From the NCBI GenBank assembly GCA_903813345.2, contig CAIIXF020000017.1:1-50000 (forward strand): a DNA stretch of 50,000 nt, given 5' to 3'. Positions 28,301 through 40,300 of the stretch are shown piece by piece. Source of the DNA: Owenia fusiformis (Eukaryota; Annelida; Polychaeta; Sabellida; Oweniidae). Every line of letters starts with the position of its first letter. Positions within the stretch are counted from its first letter, which is position 1. A model generated the notes under the pieces. That model was given only the letters and a program-made list of their open reading frames with translations, was not told where the DNA came from and did not search any database. Made by a program: the position numbers and the translations under genes.

Positions 28301-31300
28301 TTTACAATATAATTCTCATGAACTTACTTTTAAGATATGAGGTTGCGGTTGGTAACACAGTAGGGGGTACTCAGCTCAAATCCTTCTTTGAAGTACAACC
28401 TAATACACATCTTGTTAACATACAACATCTTGATCTCACAGAACAAAGACAGGTCAGTACAATGAAATTACACTCTGATATAATTTTGGTCACATCGATT
28501 TTCAAGTAAACATCGATTTTTGGAGATCACAAAAAGTTTAAAGTTAAATATAGCATTTAATCTGATCATATGTGATTCAAAATCGAAGGTGTTTGTGATG
28601 GTAAGAGGGACAAATGCAGCTGGACTTTCCTCCGTCTCAATATCAAATGGAGTTTTCATCAGTCGTATATCTGCAGGACTTTCACCACTGGGTCTTCTTA
28701 CTGTATACGATGGTCATACATCGGGAAAAGACATGTAATGTAGACATTATATTATGTGCATTAATAAATGAATTTAAGATAAAAGTTGATTTGCAGTTAT
28801 AAAATAGCCAACATCAAAACAGTAATGCATAGATGTATGTCCCCTTTCATCTTGCACCCTTTATCTGCAACATAATGCAATAACCTTGTTTTGCAACCTT
28901 TGAATGCAACCTATGAATCTGTATCTTCAGGGATTTTCAAACGGATCGAGAGAGGTTAACTGCAAGTTGGAACTTTAGTGGCGATCTATGCCCAATGGAG
29001 AATTACACGTGGAGCATACTTCGACTAGATAACACTGTTTTATTTAAGCCTGAACAACTACCTAAAGGTAATATAGTATAAAATAGGCAGGCGTAAGGAT
29101 TCGAAATAGTCTGACATCCGACTTGTGGCATCTTTAGTAAATGGCGATAGTTTTCGGTCAATTCCCCTAGAGAAGCAATGGTTGTAATATTTTTTCTTTA
29201 TATATTTTGTTGAATTTAAACTGTTTAATCTGTTGACAGGTCAAACTTTCGGGACATATGATGGACTGAATTTACAAGATGGGGACGAATATTTTGTAAC
29301 TGTACAAGGAGTAAACTCGCTTGGATATGTCCATACAGAACGTTCAGATGGTATAACTGTAAGACAAGAGCCACTTATGCCTGGTATAGTGCGTGATGGG
29401 CCTGTGTTTGGAGTTGATTTCAATGTACAACCATCTATTACAGAACTTTGGGGAAATTGGGATGCTTTTGGAAAAACTAAAGAGGAAAATGAGGATTTAA
29501 TTGGTGATGGTAGGCAGAATGTTTGTCATAAAAGTAAATCTTCATTATTTCTCTCAGAGGCTCAAAATTTCATGGTTTTTAAATTTGTCTTTGTCTAGGA
29601 GACCCGGACCTTGATCCTAGGATAGGAGCTCATCAAGACATTATCTACTACGATGTTGCAGTTGGAAATGACCGCCGCTATGCCAACACAAGAACTAACA
29701 TTCATCCCTTTGTTCGAGTAGGCCTAAATCGATCTTGGCATTTCACAAATTTAGAATTATTGCCTGGAATAGGACATTATTATATCACCGTGAGAGGAGT
29801 TGCTAAATCTAGTGCATCGCGTATCCAGACATCTAATGGTATCCAAGTTGGTATTGGTGGATCAGTAGTAAAACAAGGAAACTTGCAGCTTGCTGGGTAT
29901 TTTACTAATACAATAATATTATATGGTATATGTGAAGCAATTGTGGAGAAGTATTATTCTGGTCACTCTTTTGTGTATTTTTTTTATTTGTAATATCTTC
30001 CATTTCACTAGTCATTCTCTGAAACATACTTTATATATTTCTAGATGCATACCGTCAACATCGGACATATCGTTTTCCTGGGACGGATTTGAATTTGGTT
30101 TACCTGTAATGTTTTACCAGTGGGGTATCTCTTCCAATCTCTCTGCAGTGGAAGGTCTGAAGTGTCACCAATTAGTAAGTGAAATATATGTGTGACGGTG
30201 GGAGAGCGGGCATAAATTAGGGCTCGAGCTCAAATTAAAGGGCTGATGTACAAAAACACATAGTACATGTCTTCTCTCAATGTTAAAGGCTTCATATAAA
30301 GTATAAACAATTTTGGCTTATATTGTAGTCTAAATGTGATATGTGAAACATCTTTTTAATTTAAAAAGTGTTTTTTGTTCAAAAAAAAGTGAATCAGAAT
30401 TTATTAAAAACTAATTGTATAGGTTACAAAATTGATAAATAAATCAGCGAGAAACTAACTATGTGCTTGAAAATGGTTCAGAGAAAAATGTATTTCAAAA
30501 TATTTTAGTTCTCAATCAGTTCTAAATAGAAGCCAATAGTTAATTATTATTTAAAACATAATATATTTTCTTTTCCGGTTTGTTTAGCATGTTTAGCAAA
30601 GAGTAACAAATAAAACCTATTAACATATTTGCAAAATAGTTTTGCCATCTAAGTGATGCCACGAGGGTGTCACTTATGTTGCATACTTTTTACTATGCTT
30701 ATACATTTAAGTGGCACATTTGACCTTTTTGCTACTGAACTAGCAGTGTGTCCTTTGCTCAGTCTATGCAGTGGTGTTAAACATATATTGTGCTTTGCAC
30801 TGTATACTGGAATATTTGATGATTAAACAATTTGAACTTTCTTGGAAAATGGTGGAAAATTTGAATATTTGAGAATTGAAAAGCTGACAATTTTTTCACA
30901 AATTTTATTTTTTCAAAAATTTCTTAAATAACTTTTAAAGTCATGAACAATAGTAAATGAACGATAAAAACATATTTTAAAACTTTGTACACGGGCTTTA
31001 AAGTTTTTATGGCAGCCATTATGGATTCTTGTATTCAAAATGCTTTCTCAAACTAAATATGAGTGACAGTAAGTGAAATGAGTGAGAACTAGGTGAAATC
31101 ACCGGTCTAAAGCATTACGAATCGAAAAATACGTTCATATATTTCTTTAAATCTTTTATTTTCAGCAATTGTTTGAGCACAAGGTTATTGTGAACTCCAT
31201 ATTTCTAGACGCATTTGATGTTCAACCAATGTTGAATGTTTTGAAAGACTCTTATGCCGAGCGAAATGGTTTAAGAATGCTACATGGGAAAACTTACCTA

Positions 31301-34300
31301 GTAGTCGTCATAGCAACTGATGAATCCTCAATCTGCTCTATGGTTACCAAGGAGATATTAGTCGATGCAACACCTCCTATTCCCGGAGATATCATAGTTG
31401 GTCCTCCAAACGAGCTGGTATGTACAAACTAACCGACAATTAACCACGAAGCGATACGAATGAAATCTTCCCACTTAGAGTTTAGACACAATGTTTAAAA
31501 TGAGCTTTAACATTAATTCTTTCATACTTAAGGGCGTTATGTTTGCTGATCAGTCTGATAGACTAACAGTGTCATGGCAACACTACACAGATCCTGATTC
31601 ACACATAGAAAGCTACAGACTAACATTATCTGAAGGAAATATATGTGGTTTTGGAGACATGAGAGCCCCATCCATTGCGGAAACGGATATCGTTATTTTG
31701 AAACCCAATGCAACAACCTATACCTTCTATCAACTGTATTTAAAGGTACTCATTTCGTATTATAATGTTGCCTTTCATATTCATGAATGATAGGCATGCT
31801 GAATGCGATCGTGTGAATTGACATTGACTTTCGACTTACTTTCGGTTAACATCGATCGTATCACATATGTTGATGAGTACGAGGATGTATCCATAGATCT
31901 TATGAGATGTCCCTAAAATCTAAAATTGTATATTACCTACCGTACGTATATTCAGATATTCTTTCAATAAGAACAATAGCAAGTATTTAACTTGATACCT
32001 AACAACTGCGACCGATGTCTCTTTCAGGAAGACAGACCTTACTTTATATATTTTGAGGCAATCAATTGTGCCGGTCTTATATTTGGCAACTACACAGCAC
32101 CAATCTTGTTAGACAAGATTCCCCCGCTACCAGGAGATGTTAGAGATGGCAATGATTTTATTTCAGATGTCGAGTTCCAAGCCTCAACAACACGTATAAG
32201 TGGTGGGTTCACTGATCTTTACAAATTATTTACATAATTGACCTTTGTGAAGCTATACGTGGACAAAGAACATGGCCATAAGAATGATAAAATTTATCGT
32301 TATTACGATATTCATATGTTTCGTTTACAAATATTATGTAGTTTCCCATAAAGCGCCAACACATACTTCATTGTACATTACGATAGGGTCTTGTTGATTT
32401 ATTGCAGCTTCATTCCTACATCAGGTAAGCACTTCTGGAGACGCAGATGCATGTCCTGAGAGTTTGATAGATTTATCAATGGCAACTTGGAATCCAGTAC
32501 ATCACGTTGGAATATTGGGCGTCGAAGGAAATGTAGTTTATGAGAAACACAAGGTCAGTAGTTCCGATGTAAAAGAAATTAAATCAATAGAGAGTAGGAC
32601 CAAAATTTGATAGGACCACCTACCCTTTTACACCGGTAGTCGGAATACGACTACTGAAATGTAACAAAGATCGATTGAATGACAGATCATAGTTCTGAGT
32701 ACGATAGAAAAGAAACGATACAGGATTTGCTCAGGAAACCACCTTTCCTTTTTGATAACGCATGGTTGCATGATTGGCAGTTTTGGTACTCTATACATTC
32801 TTTCGACTTCGCTTTTTAAAGTACAGCTTCTTAGTTTATGACTAGACTCTTTGCACTTGGTACAGTTTTGGCTCTTTGTTTTACTTACAATGTTGATTAC
32901 ATGTTTTTTTTATCATACCACTTTGTTTTCTACTTTGTCGCCCTTATAGTCGAAGAGTGAACAAGGTGTTATTGAGTTAAGAATGCTTCCTGATGTTAAG
33001 ACAACTAGGATGTTAGCAGGGGCTGTTGACAAGGAGATAGATGGGACTTCCGGGAAGTATAAGGTACTTTAAAGAGTGAAGCTATTAGTGTAAGAAAGAG
33101 TTAATAGGTGACCTTACATCTTCCTCTGTGACACGCCAATTTAATTTTAGTTTTAATTTTATTTCCGTCTTAACCCAATAAAAGAGCAGTTCATCTTATA
33201 TTTCCCCCGTTAGTTCAATACAAAATTTATTATAACCATTTATCACCTCTTTTTCGATGTTTTGAAACATCGTACCGTCGTCTAGCTAACATTGATCATT
33301 TCCTTTATTTTAGTTTGAAATAAAAGCTGCAAGTTGTGAACTGTATGGGGTCACAAGTGTAGTGTTAAGGGAAGGCCCACCTGGCATTTTTGTTGACTTT
33401 GATATCAATATATCAGAACATATAGCAGTTGGTAGGTTATACATTTATTTTCATTCTTTATCACGTACGTCATATAATCGTGTATTATGGAATTTCAATA
33501 TGATTTCTTTAATTTGGCAGTTGATGCTTTGCTTTAAATGACTCAACGTACACTAACTAGTATAATATGTATCCCTAAACAGCCAATGATTCCCAGTCCA
33601 CTGAGTCCAAAGGGAGTGGCCATGAGAATGTGGATACATATTACTTCCCATTGGAAGATGATAGCTACAATGGTCCATCCAATGTGTCAGCATCACAAAA
33701 TTCTTGTGGATTCCAGCTTCATCCAGGTAGGATATACGATTATTGCTATAACATTTAGCGCTTCTGATAACGTTTGTAGATTATAGATATTTGCAACTAC
33801 ATAATTTAACTGTTTTCAGTATTATCTCATAATACATCGTGCCTTGGGCTATGTCCCATTGTTACGGATTGGCCATCAGTTTTGGTACATGCGTTTACAC
33901 ATTCTCGAGGCATTTTATATGTAGCTGTATTTGAAATATATTATGTATTAATTACAGCATTATTCACAAGCACTAGTTATGTTGTCGTGTGGTGTAAATG
34001 GCTGCAAAATTACAAACAACCCGAATTTGAAGTTATTCCCCTGACATTTGATCCATCAGAGGCCTTTCATACGTACACTATCATATTAAATAAGGTACAG
34101 TACCATATGTACGTGATATGTTTTGTTATTGTGATGTTATTTTGTGAATTCTGAAATCACAGACAAAGGAAATGAGGTAACGATGAAACTACATTTTCCA
34201 TTTGGTATCACTGTCACATTTAATGTATTTTATATGACTATTATTGGAGGCGAGTAAATTATATATCCCATTATAGGAGGCCAACTCGATCGAGTTCTCA

Positions 34301-37300
34301 GTTGACGAAAAAGTGATAGCAATGATGTACCAAATTCCGAGCTTTGAAGCACCATGTCTGCTAAGCCTAGCAGTTAGAAATAAGCAGTTGTTTTATCCAG
34401 AATCATACGATCCTTTCAATCGTCCTTATGTTTTCGCTTCTTTTAAGAGAATCAGGTAATAACTTGTCGGAAACTAAGGCAAAAGAGATTTGTTCTTCAA
34501 TACAAGATTAACCGTACTTTAAATTAATTTTAGAGAAAAATCAAGATACTATATTATCATTTCAGATAATAATGACAGTTAGCAATAAATTTAATATATA
34601 TTATATATTATTCTTATTGTTTATAGATTAAATATTCGAGTTGTATTTTGCACGTTTTTAGTTTGCCATCGGATAAGGGAACATACTGCAACTATGGAAA
34701 ACCTTTCCAAAATACTGGGACAAGCATAGTTTCATTTAGTATGGGACTGGGTACTGGCAAAAACGAGACAGATGTGATACCATTTAAACAGGTATAACAA
34801 TTAACGCCCCTCTATTTGCTTATTCTCGGTACAAACACTAATCGTAGATTAATTGTTTACGAGGCCAAACCGAACCCAATTGAATTGTGAACTTAACGTT
34901 GAGGGCAATAAGGTTCCAGAATATAAGATATGGTAAAATCTAGAGTCTCATAATTTCAGCACATTTGGTGACTTTTGTGTTTTATTATATGATTAAGGTG
35001 ATAAAAACATGTCTACCATGCAATGCTGCGTGTGATAGCCTGTTCTGTGATGAAAACTGTAATGAGCTGATGAAGATGTACGACATTGTTTGGGATGACC
35101 TTGAATTAGAAGATAAACAAATGTTCAGTTCATCACTAAACAAAACTGAGGCTCTTCCTGCTACATATTTCGTACACGTTAAGGCAATAACTGGTTAGTT
35201 TCGATGAATGGTTGTCATGGATGTCGTAAGATAAATAATTTATACTCGATACCTTCTCCCTTCATTTATTTGAGCGAAATGGATCTGGTCGTTGTACTGT
35301 TACAAGAGAGGACGTGGTCACTGAAGTTATTGAGGGTACTTTAGACTAAAGATACAGACAACCATGAAACCTTTTATATTGAAACGTAAATTAGATATAC
35401 AATTTCTTCAAAATCTTAATTTCCTCAAATCTGATACCTCCAATTTGTTAAATTTCCAGGTTCAGGATTGTATATAACAGCGACATCTAACGGTATTACG
35501 ATAGACACGAGTGGTCCATCGGTAGACATTTTGTATCACGTGGATGTTTCTGTCTCTGATATGAACAAGGTATCCAGTCAAGGTCAGAACCACACGATCG
35601 GTGCCAGGTGGGATGCATCCGACATTGAAAGCCAGGTTGGTATCAAGACATGAGGCTCTGATTTTCGCATTGGCTGGGGGTTCGGAGATTGGGTATTGAT
35701 GCAAAACAAGGAATATCTCATTGGATGGCATCTTATTGTTTTTTATCACATAACTTCTGTGCAACATCGGGGGAAGGGGTCGACTTTTGTTTGAAATGCA
35801 TATTTTTCAAGAAAATGTGGGTCAGTTGGATAGTGCATAGGCTTTATAAATATTTTTTTTAAAGTCGTCGAGGATTTTCTTCGTTTGATTCCAATATTTG
35901 AAATTATATCACATTAAACAGGTCGTCAGTTTTGAATGGGCAATAGGAAGTGGACCTTTCCTTACTGATATCCAACCATATCAGATGATGGGTAACAAGA
36001 AGTTTGGCAAGAGTGAAGATCTTAGAGGAATTCTTCAAGATGGACACATTTACTTTGTCTCTGTCAGGGTCACAAATGGTGCTGGTGGTCAAACAACAAA
36101 CTCTTCTGCTGGTATTTGTTGTCGCCAAGTCCAAATTATAATTAGTATACTCGTATAGATACTGTATATACTTTCGACTTTAATAAAGGAATAAACTTTT
36201 GTGGAAAAAGAATGTGAAAAGTAAAAATTTAGTTATCGCAAGTTTCTTTAAAACCTTTAGATTGATAGTGTAGATATTATCTGTATTGACCCATTAATAC
36301 ATTATATGATTGTGCATGTATACTAGTTGAAGAATAAAAGTTAAAAAACGTTACAATGTAATTAAAGGAGTCATGATAGCGCTACCAAAGGCTGTAACGA
36401 CCTACGTTGAGGTGAATACAACATGCAGGTCGAGCTATGATATCCCTATTAATCTGGCAAGTGATGCAACTATTTGTAAGGATCAATCTGGAGTAGGCAT
36501 AGAATGGAAGAAGGAAATGACAGAGCCTCTAGACAATGCTATAACATGTAAGATATTATTATATCTACTGAATATAATATATTTTGAAATATTAAATAAT
36601 TAATATAAATATTGAAGTATAATAAACTATAATATAATTGTTGTTATAATATAGTATATTTATATAATATAATATGACTCTATATTATATTGTGTCATAT
36701 AATATTACCTAATAGTACTTGTACAATATAATATACTTTGATATATTATAATCATTAAGAATGAATTCCATTTAGATTTCTCTGTTGGATCGTCTGCTCA
36801 GTTGCATGATGACATCATTTCCAAAATCGCAATCGCTCCAAAAGAAACAAAGGGAGGATTTGAGATTGGATCCGTTAAGGTAGAAGATGGTGTGATCATA
36901 ATGGACCCATACGGGAGAATGAATGTATCAGATGCTACCGGAGTTTATGACCCTAACATCGTTGCTAAGAACAGATTCCGTATGGAACCAGGAAGGTATA
37001 TCAATTCAAGCAGGAATTTTTCTGCTTTACTGTTTGATCAGTCATACCATTAGAAATATTTGATTTCTTTGCTGAATATCTGGATAAATTTGTACCCTTG
37101 GGTTGTTTTCGCGTACTTTTTATGAATGTTCGCAGACTAAAGAAGCGAGGGAAGGCAACTCCAGGAAAAGTTTACACCAAAATATTCCGACATATATACG
37201 TATATTATTGCTTCGTTCTTATGGAGTTAACGTTTTTAGAACCATACATGCGAACATTGAGGTATGTCAATCTGGCGATGTGTGTTCCGTAGTTGCCTCA

Positions 37301-40300
37301 TCAAAACAGCTAGTCTTGAGATCTTCAGATATTATCAAGCCTGCTGACGAAGGATGCGAACTTTCCATTGACTTGTCTGCAAATATACGCATTCACGCCT
37401 CTGGTGCACAGACTGACAGGCTACTGGCGTGTGGAACTTTGAATGAACATGATCTACGAGAAGAGTATATCTCAGATGGCTCGTTAAACTTTAAACCATA
37501 TGTAGTGAACCCAAGGACTACAATTAACAAAACAGACCGATATCTGAGAAAGAGGTGAGACATCCCATTTATACACTTAAAATATATTAGTGTACCAGTA
37601 TGCAACGATGCAAATATAAGTAAGATCACTATCGAGTTTGTATGAACAAATGTTAAAAATATTCTAACCTCATTGCTTTCGTGTTGAATGTGAGCTCAAA
37701 TAATCTGTGAAAGGTCTAAGTATTTGACTTTAATGATACATATCATGATGTGCCTATACTGTTAACTACCTTCCTCCAGAAGCCATTCAAAGTAATTAAA
37801 GTCCGTGATTGTTAAAACGGAGTGGTATAAGTGACTGAAGTTGAATGAGTGACTGCTAAATAAATAGATTTATATTTAAGATTGGGAAAATGGAGTGGTA
37901 TTAGTTTCTTTGTAAATACGGTGGACGATGATTTAGATGGATTCTTAACTGTGGTTATATCAGCACACAGCGTTGACTTTTCCACAAGCAGCCTTACTCT
38001 CATATTTTGGGACGCAGGTAATTTGTATCAACAAATATCAAATATAATGTCACGCGTTATGCTTTGAATTATTGTATATAAGGTAAACCAATCAAAAGTT
38101 AAAATTATTATGCAAAACAAAAGGGAAGTGCAAATGCAAAATGCATGTAAGATTACCAGAAAAGAAAGCGTACGATTTACACACAAACAATAGAATAACA
38201 GTTACACGAAACTATACAAGTCTTCGTCTTTTTAGAGCTAATGGTGTGGAGGAACGTGAAGACAAACTGTAATAGCGCGGGCACAATACCCGGAAATGGA
38301 ATCATTACGTTTCACGTGTGTTCAGATTATGATATGTCCACTAAGAGACATAAACGGGAAACAACGCGTTATGGTGGTGAAACTCAGTTTGCCCTGAGTG
38401 AGGTCAATGCTGCTTACGTGAATACACATCCACGTATTACATCAACCAATCAAATGAACATAACAGAAGACGCGGATCAGTTATACACATTCAAATTGGA
38501 AGCTGTGGACGAAGAGGGGGATACATTTGTGTTCTTAATTGACAACACAAAGCCAAGTCCTGTTTTAGGTAATGTTACAATTGAGCGAGACGGGACTTTC
38601 ATCTATAGCGCATTCCCACATCATTACGGCTCAGATCCGGTGTACTTTATCGTCCAAGAGCAGCCAACAGATACTCAACAGCCATTAAGAACATATGGAA
38701 CAATTACTGTAAACATTGAACAACAGAATGACAATCCGATTACTGCTATAATATATGATGGAACCTACAATGAGCCAGTTCCGAACTATGGTTTGGAGTT
38801 CACAATGGAACAATCAATAACGAGCCAAACAGAGAGTTTGAAACTGATTCTATCAGCCCACGATTACGATGTCCAGGATCATCTGAGCTTCTCGACAGTC
38901 AATACAACTAATGGCACCATCGCATTCTCAGATCCAATCACTAATTTCACGTTCAAAGAAGTAAACTGCTCTGATCAATATCACCAGGAAATACTTCGTG
39001 ACTGGGAAAAACTATTCAGCGATTTTGAAACAACTATACCGTACCCTTGCAACTTTCCTAAACTCCCATTACCCACTGAACAAATAAGTTGGCTTTTTTA
39101 CTTAGTAACTTACACTCCAAATAAGGATTTCTTTGGAAAAGACGTGTTTCAGGTAATGGCTGAAGATGATCATGGTGCCCGTTCTGACCCATTAGATATT
39201 AACATATACGTTCTCGAAAACAGGTGTCAGAATAATGCTGCCTGTAATGGCGACGCTGTGAATGATAAATATTGCACGAGCACCAACAGAAGCAATGGAT
39301 TCGATGGCTACGGCTGTGATTGCAAACCAGGTATGAATTTGTTCACATTCTATGTAATTATTGAGATTAAATCTATTTAGTGGTAATTTTTTGGGAAGTA
39401 TCTAAGGGATAGAGCTACTACATGCGAAACTTCTTTTATACACTTATTGTCAAATTCAGGTATATCCAGGATATAGCATTAGGTAGACTATTATGGACTG
39501 GAATCGAAGGGCTACAACATGATTTGCCAAAGATAGTGTGAATTTAAATATAAGGTAAACTCTCGACAATTACGTAAGTAGAGCAGCTAATATCACTATT
39601 AATTTGATTCATTAGGTTTTTCGGGGCTTTACTGTGAGGAGAATATAAACGAATGTCTGTCATCCCCATGTCGACCAGACTACACGTGCATCGATGGAGT
39701 GGATTCATTTGTGTGTTACTGTGATCCAAGTACCCCATGCACTGGATATCCATGGTGGGCATGGCTCATCGTTGGTTTTGGTGCCACTATAGTGATCGTA
39801 ATCATAGTAGCGGTGATTATTTGGAAATGCAAGAAAACTAAGGTGAGGAAAACGGTTAATCACTTGTAATAAAGTCCTCCTTACATTTCTGTTTGTTTAT
39901 AATAATTGAGGCTCCAAGCTTAACGTTCACAAGATAACTACGAGCGCATAATATAGCAAGTGTCCCTCGGTGCTGTGGTTTCTGATTGTTATAATGGTAT
40001 TTGAATGGTAGGGGGTATTAGACATTGTTTCTTTTCACGTCATATCACGGTCCGGGATAGTTGGGGGTATGTTTTCCTTATGACTTATGTACTCTAAGAT
40101 GTTTTATTTATCCTGCTGCGTTGTGTAACAATTTTTGGTCCTTTCCCTTTGGCACTTTGTGAGTATATTCAGGAACCTTGCCAATGAAATTCGAAACATG
40201 GGGATTCCAAGGTACCCCCAGGCCAACAACCAATCGAGGATTATATACATGTAATCCTTGACTGCACTACTAATAGTTGCACCTGTGAACTTTATTGAAT

